Below, in pieces: positions 44,084 to 52,611 of a DNA stretch of 64,000 nt (its first letter is position 1; each line of letters opens with the position of its first letter). The translations under genes and the position numbers were made by a program. Below the pieces are notes generated by a model. It was not told the origin of the DNA, did not search any database, and saw only the letters and a program-made list of their open reading frames with translations. This DNA comes from Thermoanaerobacterium aotearoense (GTDB taxonomy: Bacteria; Bacillota; Thermoanaerobacteria; Thermoanaerobacterales; Thermoanaerobacteraceae): assembly GCF_009905255.1 (NCBI RefSeq), contig NZ_CP047602.1, positions 2,405,501-2,469,500 on the forward strand, in the 5' to 3' direction.

Positions 44084-44800
44084 CTACCTTGCAAATATAT
44101 GGTTGCCAATCTGCGTTATTATTGGCCTGTTAAAAATCCAGTAATTTTGTACTCTCGATGCATTGTAATAGTACAGTGCTCCACCTGTTGGATCCCATCC
44201 TGCTATTGCATCTTGAGCGGCTCTTATGCAGTCCTGAGTGGGAGGAAGCCACATTTGCCCATCATCAACCGCAGAAAATGCTCCAGGTTGGAAAATCACC
44301 CCTGCAATCGTATGTGGAAACATCGGTGACCTTACTCTGTTCATCACAACTGCTCCAACGGCTACTTTACCTATAAAAGGCTCACCTCTTGCTTCACCGT
44401 TTATAAGCATCGCCAAAAGATATACATCGTCGTTTGTAGTAGTAGATGTTGCTGGAGTGTATGTGCTTGATATTGAAGTATATTTGCTAATATTAAATCC
44501 TAAAGCTACTTTCGTCTGATCGTCCACAATTCCAGTCACATTGAGTCCATTATTGGCTTGAAATTTTCTCACAGCCAGCCATGTTCTGACTCCAAAAAAT
44601 CCATCTACAGGTCCGTCGTAATATCCCCAATCTTTTAACCTTGATTGAACTCTCGATACATCCGAGCCAGAATTGCCCCAATACAAATTCGCCATTGTCT
44701 TCATGGACATGTTTAACGTGCTTAGCTCGACGCAAAAAGTCGTAAATAATATTAATATAAGCAAAACTACTTTTACTCTTGAAACGGAATAGTTTTTCAT
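44084..44800 (-). CDS. sleB: Spore cortex-lytic enzyme SleB
   Basis: A 238-residue exported protein: signal sequence, peptidoglycan-binding domain (GSDVSRVQSRLKDWGYYDGPVDGFFG, residues 40-100), a Thr/Ser linker, and the hydrolase_2 catalytic domain (DVYLLAMLINGEARGEPFIGKVAVGAVVMNRV...FPHTIAGVIFQPGAFSA), in which the Glu of INGEARGE is the catalytic residue. It is a lytic transglycosylase acting on muramic-delta-lactam cortex during germination. The ATG has GAGGAGG upstream and a sigma-G-like promoter. Confidence 0.97.
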   Translation of the reverse strand: MKNYSVSRVKVVLLILILFTTFCVELSTLNMSMKTMANLYWGNSGSDVSRVQSRLKDWGYYDGPVDGFFGVRTWLAVRKFQANNGLNVTGIVDDQTKVALGFNISKYTSISSTYTPATSTTTNDDVYLLAMLINGEARGEPFIGKVAVGAVVMNRVRSPMFPHTIAGVIFQPGAFSAVDDGQMWLPPTQDCIRAAQDAIAGWDPTGGALYYYNASRVQNYWIFNRPIITQIGNHIFAR

Positions 44801-44833
44801 CTCTTTCCTCCTCTACAAATTAGTATTTGTAGA

Positions 44834-44862
44834 TATTTTTTGTAGAGAATCAAACTTTATAC
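44834..44862 (-). promoter_or_regulatory. Sigma-G-like promoter for sleB-ypeB
   Basis: In the minus sense GTATA, 17 bases, AAAAATA. The -35 overlaps the 3' end of the decarboxylase gene. Confidence 0.5.
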
Positions 44863-46307
44863 ACGTGTCCCAAAACTTTTATATGATCTATGTTTGGATC
44901 TTCCGTGCCCTGAAGCTGACAATGCTGCATTTTAAGCAGCTTTACCCTTTCAATTATGTCTTTTGTTATCCTTTCGCCTGGGCAAATCATTGGTATACCC
45001 GGCGGATATGCCATAATCATCTCCGCACATATTTCACCTTCTGCATCATCCAAAAGAATTGATCTGCTTTTGCTGTAATACGCATCTCTTGGGGCAACGA
45101 TGACTTCTGGCCTTATAATGTTTCCTGTTGTTATTTCATCATGATTTTTCTTCATTCTGACAAACTCCTTTAAACTGCGTATTAGATGCTCTACATCATC
45201 TTTTTCATCGCCAAGGCTTATTATTGCCATTATATTGCTAAGATCCGCCATCTCCAATTGAATATGATATTTAAGCCTCAGTTCTCTCATTATCTCGTAT
45301 CCCGTCATACCTGTCTTTGATACATTTATGACAAGTTTAGTGGGATCCAACATGTATGGGCTCATTATATCTTTCTGGGTAATGGCTTTTAACCCATCTA
45401 TCTTGTTGATTTCCTCGCGAGCGTATTCTGAAAGTTCGATGACTTTCGCAAGTATTTCTTCACCTTTAGTAGCTAACTGTTTTCTCGCTACATCCAGTGA
45501 CGCCATCAAAACGTATGAAGCAGAAGTGGACTGTAAAAGGTTTAAAATTGACTTTATTGAAGATACCTCCACTCTATCCCCTTTAGACAAAAGAAGGGAG
45601 CTTTGTGTCATTGAGCCTCCCGTTTTATGTATGCTAAGAGCACAAATGTCAGCTCCCAGTGTGATACCGCCAGGGGGCATATCAGGATGAAAATAAAAAT
45701 GGCTTCCGTGTGCCTCATCGCACAAAACTGCCATATTATTTTCATGTGCCAAATGGATTATTTTTTCCAATTCTGAAGTAATGCCGTAATATGTAGGATT
45801 CAGTATGAGGACTGCTTTAGCATCAGGATTAGCTAAAATCGCCTCTTGTACCTTGTCAACACTAATCCCTAATGCTACGTCCAAATCCTCATCTATTTCA
45901 GGATACAGGTAAACAGGTATTGCCCCTGATAGGATGAGAGCTGAAAAAGCTGATTTATGGGCATTTCTCGGCATTATTATCTTATCTCCCGGCTCTGTAG
46001 CTGCCATTATCATGGCTTGTATTCCAGATGTAGTTCCATTGACCAAAAAATAGGCATAATCTGCTCCAAATGCTTGTGCCGCAAGTTTATGTGCTTCTTC
46101 TATTACACTTACAGGATTTGCGAGATTATCTAAATCTTCCATGCTATTTACATCAATGCCCATTACTGCACTTCCAACGTACTGGGTAAATTCTTTGTTT
46201 CCCTTCCCATGTTTGTGCCCGGGAACGTGAAAGGCATACACATTTTCCTCTACATAATTTTTTAGCGCCTCAAATAAAGGCGCATCATTTTGGGTGTATT
46301 TTGTCAT
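44850..46307 (-). CDS. Orn/Lys/Arg decarboxylase-family PLP enzyme (arginine or lysine decarboxylase)
   Basis: A 485-residue fold type I PLP enzyme lacking the N-terminal wing domain of the large inducible enzymes, so of the SpeA/YaaO-like short type. PLP lysine is Lys228 in SIHKTGGSMTQSS; DEAHGSHFYFH and the C-terminal YPPGIPMICPGE are signature blocks. It decarboxylates arginine to agmatine, or lysine to cadaverine, supplying polyamines. Substrate cannot be fixed from sequence alone. It lies 13 bases upstream of the sleB promoter region, downstream of spoIIR. Confidence 0.9.
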   Translation of the reverse strand: MTKYTQNDAPLFEALKNYVEENVYAFHVPGHKHGKGNKEFTQYVGSAVMGIDVNSMEDLDNLANPVSVIEEAHKLAAQAFGADYAYFLVNGTTSGIQAMIMAATEPGDKIIMPRNAHKSAFSALILSGAIPVYLYPEIDEDLDVALGISVDKVQEAILANPDAKAVLILNPTYYGITSELEKIIHLAHENNMAVLCDEAHGSHFYFHPDMPPGGITLGADICALSIHKTGGSMTQSSLLLSKGDRVEVSSIKSILNLLQSTSASYVLMASLDVARKQLATKGEEILAKVIELSEYAREEINKIDGLKAITQKDIMSPYMLDPTKLVINVSKTGMTGYEIMRELRLKYHIQLEMADLSNIMAIISLGDEKDDVEHLIRSLKEFVRMKKNHDEITTGNIIRPEVIVAPRDAYYSKSRSILLDDAEGEICAEMIMAYPPGIPMICPGERITKDIIERVKLLKMQHCQLQGTEDPNIDHIKVLGHVYKV

Positions 46308-46320
46308 CTAAGTTTTCCTC

Positions 46321-46956
46321 CTAATCTTTTAATGCCATTTTTATTTCATTAAAGTATCTTTCCAACACTTCCACGACTTTAAATTTCACCTGCGGTTTTT
46401 CTGTCTCTATCATGGACAATTCATCTTCTGACAAAAACCTGCTTAATTCTTTCTTCGTTTCTTCACTTGTAAGCCCATGGGTTATATCGATAAAGCATAG
46501 CGGCGGAAACATCACGCACCACCAATTTTTCCCTTCTCCTTTTCCTATGACAATCCTAAGTGCATTGTAATTTCCTGCAGGCAGTGTAATTGTGCCGTAG
46601 TATTTTGTAGGAAAGTCAAAGCGACCGTACATGACTTTGACACCATAATTTTTCCCATTGGCGTAAACAGTGTCCTGCGCTATTTTCTGTATGTATGGTA
46701 TGTTCTTCTTTATTATTTCTTCTGACTCCTTTAGACTTGTCGCGCCAATGAATTTGTCGTTCATGCTTTTGATTACAGCATCTCTCACTTTTAGCTTTAG
46801 GCTTTGGTCCTCTTTAGAATCGCTGTTTGCTATGACGTGAAATCTGATAAGCTTATTTGAGATATCCTTTTTCATGGCGTATGTGTCATCGTTTTTACTT
46901 ATCTCAAAGAAAAATACTGTAGAAATTATTAGTGCAATTGCAATAAAGCGTTTCAT
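46321..46956 (-). CDS. spoIIR: Stage II sporulation protein R
   Basis: A 211-residue exported protein with a signal peptide (MKRFIAIALIISTVFFFEIS) and the family core (LIRFHVIANSDSKEDQSLKLKVRDAV, WWCVMFPPLCFID). SpoIIR is secreted by the forespore and activates the mother-cell protease SpoIIGA, which processes pro-sigma-E. The frame opens at 47028; ATG 46956 gives the signal peptide and has GGGGGA nine bases upstream. A sigma-F-type promoter precedes it, matching the forespore role. Confidence 0.95.
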   Translation of the reverse strand: MKRFIAIALIISTVFFFEISKNDDTYAMKKDISNKLIRFHVIANSDSKEDQSLKLKVRDAVIKSMNDKFIGATSLKESEEIIKKNIPYIQKIAQDTVYANGKNYGVKVMYGRFDFPTKYYGTITLPAGNYNALRIVIGKGEGKNWWCVMFPPLCFIDITHGLTSEETKKELSRFLSEDELSMIETEKPQVKFKVVEVLERYFNEIKMALKD

Positions 46957-47016
46957 TATGTATAATCCCCCAATTATTTTTATTTGACAACCGTAAGGTA
47001 AATTGTCTTCAATTTC

Positions 47017-47046
47017 AATTATTGCCAAATAGGATGGGAATTATAC
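47017..47046 (-). promoter_or_regulatory. Sigma-F-type promoter for spoIIR
   Basis: In the minus sense GTATA, 15 bases, GGCAATAATT. This fits the consensus GYWTA, N15-16, GGNNANAMTR at all positions but the last. It lies just downstream of the gerC stop codon. Confidence 0.6.
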
Positions 47047-47051
47047 AAAAT

Positions 47052-48200
47052 TTATCTAAATAAGCCTATCCTTCTAATGTGAGCAGTCACAATAGGCTCT
47101 ACCACAACATCAGGGAATTTTTCATTCCAAGTAGGTCCAACCTTGCTCCAAAGCGAAGGATTGTACTTCTCAATGTAATCTCCCACGCCAATCATATCGA
47201 CTTTTAAATCCTTTTGGAATTTTTTAAGTGATTCATTAATCATTTTTTCAATGACGCCATCGGCTTTTTTCTCCATTGTACTTAAGACATTTGTGTCAAA
47301 CATCTCCCCATGTTTTTGAAAGCTGTATTCAGTCACTTCTCCTTCCACATCGTATTTCAATTTGTATATTATCTTCCCGTTTTGCTCAGTAACCTGTCTT
47401 TTCATAACGGTATTTGTGATATTAAATGGCACCTTTACTTCCTTGCCATCTGTTGTAGGCATGTCAAATGTTATGTCTCCACCTTTGACAAAGCCCATAA
47501 GCCACATGTACCCCATGTTTTCTCCATCTGACATCCATCCTGCCAGTCTATAGTTTTTTATGATGGCAGAACCAGCAATTTTTAGCTCATCTTTTCCCGC
47601 TGATATGACTGGAATTATGGCATTTCCATTTGTGTCATGCAACGATTTGGTTATTTTATTGTAATCTATATTAGGAAATATTGACGTCCTGTTGTACTGT
47701 TTGAATATATCGTCTATATACGCGCCAATATCCGGATCAAATTTATAATTTTTAAGCAGTATATCCTGTGCCTTGCCGTCCGTCACAAGCAACCTTAGCT
47801 TCCTGCTTAATTCATAGCTTCTATCCAAAGTATCCAATACTTCAAGGAATTTATCCCTATTGCTGACTACATCTTTGCCTAATATTACAGCTTTCGTATG
47901 GCCTAAAAAAAGCCTTTTATCAAGTCTTGTGCTTACATGACGTGATGCAGAGAAGACCGTATCCCCAATTTCTGATATGGAGAAATTAGGCTGTCCTCCT
48001 CCACCACCGCCGCCACCTGCAGCACTGGACACCTGTTTTACATTTGGAAATTGAAAAGTCACTACGTAATTTTTTGCTTGATTTGACGTGTCAATCCCTA
48101 TAGCCATCACAAATGCTCTGTCCTCAATCTCAACCTTGTCCCAACAACCAGTCAAAATTAACGGTATAATCAGTATCAACGTGACAATGAGTTTTTTCAT
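47052..48200 (-). CDS. gerC: Ger(x)C-family spore germination lipoprotein
   Basis: A 382-residue lipoprotein: signal peptide with LTGC at about residues 16-19, then CWDKVEIEDRAFVMAIGID, the family opening, and the C-terminal GVGDYIEKYNPSLWSK. A glycine run (VSSAAGGGGGGGGQPN) interrupts the first domain. It is the third subunit of a GerA-type germinant receptor in the inner spore membrane. The start overlaps the stop of gerB by one base (ATGA type). Confidence 0.95.
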   Translation of the reverse strand: MKKLIVTLILIIPLILTGCWDKVEIEDRAFVMAIGIDTSNQAKNYVVTFQFPNVKQVSSAAGGGGGGGGQPNFSISEIGDTVFSASRHVSTRLDKRLFLGHTKAVILGKDVVSNRDKFLEVLDTLDRSYELSRKLRLLVTDGKAQDILLKNYKFDPDIGAYIDDIFKQYNRTSIFPNIDYNKITKSLHDTNGNAIIPVISAGKDELKIAGSAIIKNYRLAGWMSDGENMGYMWLMGFVKGGDITFDMPTTDGKEVKVPFNITNTVMKRQVTEQNGKIIYKLKYDVEGEVTEYSFQKHGEMFDTNVLSTMEKKADGVIEKMINESLKKFQKDLKVDMIGVGDYIEKYNPSLWSKVGPTWNEKFPDVVVEPIVTAHIRRIGLFR

Positions 48201-49291
48201 TACCTTTCACCTCCATGCCTTAACTTCACTATAGCCCACATTAATAAAGGAAGGATAATCACAAAAAACAGCGTCAAATATGTAGCGTATGATGCGTATC
48301 TGTACACCTCTACGATTGATTCGGGTATAAGCGCCATGAAGTATATGACAGGCACAAGCGGTATAACAAGATATGAATGTTCCCTTGCCTTTATAAGCTT
48401 TGACAAACTTAGTGTGGCAGCATAATGAAAAGCCGATATAGATGTAAACACTGCAAACGTCCAAATACCCATTATAAGGCTTTCGAGATTTTCAATGAAA
48501 AAACCCGGAAAGTTGATGGATTTTATGACTGTAAGCAATGGCCACAATTGGACACTTGTTTCCTTGTACCCGAATATACCTATGGTGAAAAACGTAATGT
48601 AAAGATAAAAAAATATTATAGAAAAAAAAGATACATTTATGCTTTTTTTAAGCTTATTTCCCAATTGAATGTACGGAAATATGACGTACAATATTTCAAA
48701 TCCCACAAAGCTGTAAGTAGTCTGCAAAATGCCTTTTGCAAGCCTTAAAGGAGAAATTCTAAGTACAGGCAGAAAATTGCTTAAATCTATATCTGTTAAA
48801 GCAGGCAAAAGGATGATCATGGTAGGTATAACCATTACTGGGAAAAGTATCTCTGACATCCTTGCAATAGGTTCTATCCCATATCGCACAATGTACGCCG
48901 ACGTGAAGATCAAAGTTATCATTATTACCTCTATAGGAGTGCTATTTAATAAATACGACTTGGCAACTTCACCAAATATCCTTAAATTTAAACTGCAAAA
49001 AATCAAAAAATACACGATTAAAAATATCGTAAGCAAAACAGATACAGGCTTAGTCATAATCTTCTCAGAATACTCTACAAATGTCTCCGTTGGAAATTTT
49101 GACGCCACGAAACTTATAATCCTGGCAAATATTAAAGCCACAAGCCCTCCTAAAAGTATCACAATAAGACCATTGGGTCCTGCTGCTTTAGCCACATCTG
49201 CAGGCAAGCTTAATACGCCAGCTCCTAACATAGTGGTAAAAAGCAGTATGGAAAGCTGATTTTCTGAAATCTTGTCATTGTTTTTTATCAT
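48200..49291 (-). CDS. gerB: Spore germination receptor permease subunit GerB
   Basis: A 363-residue integral membrane protein of the APC-like GerAB family with ten predicted helices (starting QLSILLFTTMLGAGVLSLPADVA). The B subunit carries the germinant-binding pocket in studied receptors. The start at 49291 lies within the 3' end of gerA (17-base overlap), with GGAGG seven bases upstream, so translation is coupled. The ligand cannot be predicted. Confidence 0.95.
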   Translation of the reverse strand: MIKNNDKISENQLSILLFTTMLGAGVLSLPADVAKAAGPNGLIVILLGGLVALIFARIISFVASKFPTETFVEYSEKIMTKPVSVLLTIFLIVYFLIFCSLNLRIFGEVAKSYLLNSTPIEVIMITLIFTSAYIVRYGIEPIARMSEILFPVMVIPTMIILLPALTDIDLSNFLPVLRISPLRLAKGILQTTYSFVGFEILYVIFPYIQLGNKLKKSINVSFFSIIFFYLYITFFTIGIFGYKETSVQLWPLLTVIKSINFPGFFIENLESLIMGIWTFAVFTSISAFHYAATLSLSKLIKAREHSYLVIPLVPVIYFMALIPESIVEVYRYASYATYLTLFFVIILPLLMWAIVKLRHGGER

Positions 49292-50888
49292 TATTATCCC
49301 TCCGGTCTACTTCTACGCTTTCGATTTTTTCTGGCCTTAAATCTTTCATCCGTTTCTTATCCTGTGTATCCAGTGTAGGCGGCCTCTTTTTAAAGACCAT
49401 TAGCGGTGCTCTTATAATTGTATCTGCCAGATCGCTTAAATTTATCTCTACAAACGGAGACAGATAAGGAAGTCCAAAGCTTTTAAGTACAACTAAATGT
49501 GTCAGCATAAGTATAAAGCCCAACATTATACCGTATAGTCCCAATACGGCCGCCAGCAGCATAAAGACAAACCTTAAAAGCCTAAAGGCAATAGCAGCAC
49601 TGTAGCTGGGTATTGAGAAAGATGAAACAGCCGTCACTGCTACCACTATCACCATCAGTGGGCTTACGATTCCTGCCATCACAGCAGCCTGACCAATGAT
49701 CAAACCGCCTACTATGCCTATCGTCTGTCCTATTGGAACAGGAAGCCTTATACCTGCTTCTCTTAAAAGTTCAAAAGTCGCTTCCATTATCAACGCTTCC
49801 ATAAATGCAGGAAATGGCACCCCTTGCCTTGTCGAAGCTATATAAAGAGCCAATTTTGTAGGTATCATACCAGGATGATATGATGTAAATGCTATGTATA
49901 TAGATGGACCTACAAGTGCGATGATTGCCGCCGTAAACCTTAGTATCCTGAGAAGTGAAGAAATCATCCACCTCTCAAAATAGTCCTCCGGTGATTGGAA
50001 AAGTGTAGCCAATGTTGTAGGTATTATCAAAGCAAAAGGAGAATTGTCAATGAGTATGGCAATCCTTCCCTCCAACACTGATGCAGCAACTTTATCAGGT
50101 CTTTCGGTGTTAAGCATCTGTGGAAACGGTGAATGCCAGTCTTCCTCTATAAGCTGCTCAATGTAGCCGCTTTCTAAAATGCCGTCTATGTCTATCTGTT
50201 TAAGCCTTTCTTGTATCAATGACAATAAATCTTTATTGACGATGTCATCTATGTAAAGCAAAGCAATGTCCGTCTTAGACCTTTTCCCTATCTGCATCTG
50301 CTTTATCTTAAACTTCGGATCCCTTATCCACCTTCTGACAAGAGCTGTATTTACCCTCAAAGTCTCAGTAAAACCTTCTCTTGCACCCCGTACAACCATT
50401 TCTGTCTCAGGAGGTGCGACAGATCTCATCTGCCATCCTCTGCTGGATATAATGACAACTTTAGGATGCCCGTCTAAGAAAAGAGCCGTATCACCTGAAA
50501 GTATAGATGTTATGCATTTGTCTAAATCATCGATTTCCTTTATGTCGCCACCAGTTATGGCTGCCTTTTTGATTACTTCGTATATGTTTTTTTTGATCTC
50601 ATCAATTGAAGGTTTTGCCTGCCTTGAATCAAGCATAAGAGAATGCATCACGTGCTCGTTTATAATGCCTTTATCCACAAGCCCATCCACAAAGACTAAT
50701 TCCAATTTGTGCTGAAATTCTTCTCCAACCCAGAATTCCCTGTAAATTATGTCATCAGAATCTTTTAACATATCCTTTATGTACTTTATATTTTCTTCAA
50801 TGTCTTCTTTCACCTTTGGGCTTTCCACATCTTTGCTTTCCCTATTGTCATTGTTTTTGTTTTTGAAAAGTTTATTGAAAAATCCCAA
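49275..50888 (-). CDS. gerA: Spore germination receptor subunit GerA
   Basis: A GerA-type subunit of about 537 residues: N-terminal soluble domain, SRGWQMRSVAPPETEMVVRGAREGFTE, WISDP-like IRDPKFKIKQM, and a C-terminal membrane domain with about six helices (ALIMEATFELLREAGIRLP, GQTIGIVGGLIIGQAAV). It oligomerises in the inner spore membrane, where it acts as an ion channel in the best-studied receptor. Two starts compete: ATG 50909, overlapping the upstream stop (TGATG), and TTG 50888 with GGGAG nine bases upstream, which I used. Confidence 0.93.
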   Translation of the reverse strand: MGFFNKLFKNKNNDNRESKDVESPKVKEDIEENIKYIKDMLKDSDDIIYREFWVGEEFQHKLELVFVDGLVDKGIINEHVMHSLMLDSRQAKPSIDEIKKNIYEVIKKAAITGGDIKEIDDLDKCITSILSGDTALFLDGHPKVVIISSRGWQMRSVAPPETEMVVRGAREGFTETLRVNTALVRRWIRDPKFKIKQMQIGKRSKTDIALLYIDDIVNKDLLSLIQERLKQIDIDGILESGYIEQLIEEDWHSPFPQMLNTERPDKVAASVLEGRIAILIDNSPFALIIPTTLATLFQSPEDYFERWMISSLLRILRFTAAIIALVGPSIYIAFTSYHPGMIPTKLALYIASTRQGVPFPAFMEALIMEATFELLREAGIRLPVPIGQTIGIVGGLIIGQAAVMAGIVSPLMVIVVAVTAVSSFSIPSYSAAIAFRLLRFVFMLLAAVLGLYGIMLGFILMLTHLVVLKSFGLPYLSPFVEINLSDLADTIIRAPLMVFKKRPPTLDTQDKKRMKDLRPEKIESVEVDRRDNNDKKQ

Positions 50889-50908
50889 AAAAAAGCACTC
50901 CCTTCTCA

Positions 50909-51121
50909 TCAAATCGGTGAAATTTTAATTATTATGTACATGATTGCATCAATTGCAAGATACGCTATGCCTATATTTCTGCAGATTTTTGAATCCTTAT
51001 CAAGTCCCTTTTTCTTAAGATTCCTCTGATCAAATACTGCCTCATAAAAACCTGTTATGAAAAGTACGGCAAACAAATACGTGTTAAAAACCTGTTTCAA
51101 AAAAAGAAGTACATTCATCAT
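50909..51121 (-). CDS. Small membrane protein heading the ger operon (CLC_0170-like)
   Basis: A 70-residue protein with two hydrophobic segments (residues 4-22 and 47-68) and a basic loop (QRNLKKKGLDKDSK). Its position as the first gene of a gerA-gerB-gerC operon, overlapping gerA by one base, resembles small CLC_0170-type proteins found in clostridial ger operons. It may be an accessory receptor subunit like GerD/GerX; that is inference. The frame opens at GTG 51127 inside the ribosome site; ATG 51121 is preferred. Confidence 0.75.
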   Translation of the reverse strand: MMNVLLFLKQVFNTYLFAVLFITGFYEAVFDQRNLKKKGLDKDSKICRNIGIAYLAIDAIMYIIIKISPI

Positions 51122-51139
51122 ATCCACATCACCTTTTTT

Positions 51140-51168
51140 AAGTATTTCACAATAAAAAAAATATATGC
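51140..51168 (-). promoter_or_regulatory. Sigma-G-like promoter for the ger operon
   Basis: In the minus sense GCATA, 17 bases, AATACTT. The -35 fits GHATR well; the -10 matches five of seven bases of CATWMTA. It overlaps the edge of the terminator of the upstream gene. Confidence 0.4.
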
Positions 51169-51194
51169 AAAAAAAATAGGCCTCCGCCTATTTT
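51169..51194 (-). terminator. Rho-independent terminator after the nucleotidyltransferase gene
   Basis: In the minus sense, AAAATAGGC and GCCTATTTT form a nine-pair stem with a four-base loop, the T-run continuing for four more bases. Confidence 0.85.
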
Positions 51195-51203
51195 GTGCAT
51201 ATA

Positions 51204-51926
51204 TCAAGCTATATACTTATTTGCCATTTCTACGTCTTCATCCTTGTCTACATCATTGCCTATCTCTGGATATTTAGATATTACAGCTTTTGCGTTAATA
51301 TTGAAAAGCTCTGATACCTTTCTCTCAAGCTGACTTATAGTCACACGGCCAAAAGCGAACAATATCAAAATCTTAAGGCCCAGCAACTGCCCTAACTTCC
51401 ACGGTTTTTTCCTAAAAGCTATAAATTGTTTTGCCGCTTCAATGCAGGCATCGACAATTTGAGGATTTATATAAAATATATTCCCACCGGTAAAAGTGCC
51501 TTCTTTGATTTTAGCGTAGGTTCTCTTTGCATCTGGAAATTTCCTCTCGTTGTCCTCTCTTTTCACTATTGGGTAACATAAGTCTGCATTCAAAGCTTCA
51601 GACTGTTCTACGAAGTCTATTACTGCTTCTTTCGTAAGCATAGGAATATCACACGTCAATATCAATACACGCCTGTCATTTTTAAAAGGTTCTATTCCCT
51701 TGACGACATTTTCTATTATAGAGTTCCCTTGATCTATCAATATATCTATGCCATCTATACATTGCAACTTTTCCTTGTCGCCTACTACAGCAATCTTATC
51801 TATCTTTCCCGAATCTCTTAGGGCGTCAATCACGTACGATATCATATACCTATCCTTTATCTTAATAAGAGCCTTTTCTGGAAGCTTCTCATCGCCAGTG
51901 CTTCCAGCCAGTATTAAAGCATTCAT
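51204..51926 (-). CDS. MobA-like nucleotidyltransferase (NTP transferase domain)
   Basis: A 240-residue protein with a GT-A-like nucleotidyltransferase fold: MNALILAGSTGDEKLPEKALIKIKDRYMISYVIDAL at the N-terminus, IDQGNSIIENVVKGIE, and LTCDIPMLTKEAVIDFV with the metal-binding aspartate. The classical LAGGxSxRxG signature is altered to LAGSTGDEKLPEKA. The family moves NMP to phospho-sugars, molybdopterin or phospho-alcohols; the substrate is unclear. It lies seven bases downstream of the GntR gene and 3' of ispE, and it forms an operon with them. Confidence 0.8.
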   Translation of the reverse strand: MNALILAGSTGDEKLPEKALIKIKDRYMISYVIDALRDSGKIDKIAVVGDKEKLQCIDGIDILIDQGNSIIENVVKGIEPFKNDRRVLILTCDIPMLTKEAVIDFVEQSEALNADLCYPIVKREDNERKFPDAKRTYAKIKEGTFTGGNIFYINPQIVDACIEAAKQFIAFRKKPWKLGQLLGLKILILFAFGRVTISQLERKVSELFNINAKAVISKYPEIGNDVDKDEDVEMANKYIA

Positions 51927-51933
51927 GATTCAT

Positions 51934-52611
51934 TCACTCTCCATCGCTAAAATGCTTCATATCTTTCACTAAATCATTTTGAAAATTCTGTATGTGTTTT
52001 TCTGCCCACTTTTGAGCGTTGTCTGAGCTTCGCATCTCCAATGACTCCAATATCTTCTTGTGCTCCTGATACAGCTTCTTTGACTTTTTAAAATCGCTTA
52101 TATATCTTACTCTAAACCTGTGAACATGCTCTTGAAGATTGTTCATTATCTGCACCAATTTTTCATTCCTCGAAGCATTGAATATCAAGTCATGAAACTC
52201 CTGATCGTATTTAATCAGCTTTTCTACGTCGTTTTCTTGTATCCCCTCATAAAATTTGTCCAATACGTCTTTTAGCTTTTTTAGCTCATCGTCCGTAATC
52301 CTCTCAGCAGCAAGCGATGCTGCAAGTCCTTCCAAAGACTGCCTGACTTCAAACGCATTAAGCAGGTCTTTCGTGCTAAGATCTGACACATACGCACCTT
52401 TTCTGGGAACCATGACTACAAGCCCGTCTAACTCCAGCTTTCTTATGGCTTCCCTTACAGGAGTCCTGCTAACTCCCAGTTTCTCCGCCAACTGGACCTC
52501 CATAAGCCTTTCTCCCGGCTTAAATTCACCTGTTATAATGGCATTTTTCATGTAATCAAATACAATGTCCCTAAGCGGTTTGTAATTTTCCAATGGCAAA
52601 TAGTTATTCAT
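51934..52611 (-). CDS. GntR-family transcriptional regulator (FadR/VanR subgroup)
   Basis: A 225-residue regulator: winged helix with GEFKPGERLMEVQLAEKLGVSRTPVREAIRKLELDGLVVMVPRKGAYV, and a helical FCD effector domain with metal-binding histidines (EFHDLIFNASRN, EHVHRFRVRY, EHKKILESLE). It binds DNA as a dimer in response to a small organic acid. It overlaps the end of ispE by eight bases, so it is translated from the same mRNA; its target genes are not evident. Confidence 0.95.
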   Translation of the reverse strand: MNNYLPLENYKPLRDIVFDYMKNAIITGEFKPGERLMEVQLAEKLGVSRTPVREAIRKLELDGLVVMVPRKGAYVSDLSTKDLLNAFEVRQSLEGLAASLAAERITDDELKKLKDVLDKFYEGIQENDVEKLIKYDQEFHDLIFNASRNEKLVQIMNNLQEHVHRFRVRYISDFKKSKKLYQEHKKILESLEMRSSDNAQKWAEKHIQNFQNDLVKDMKHFSDGE

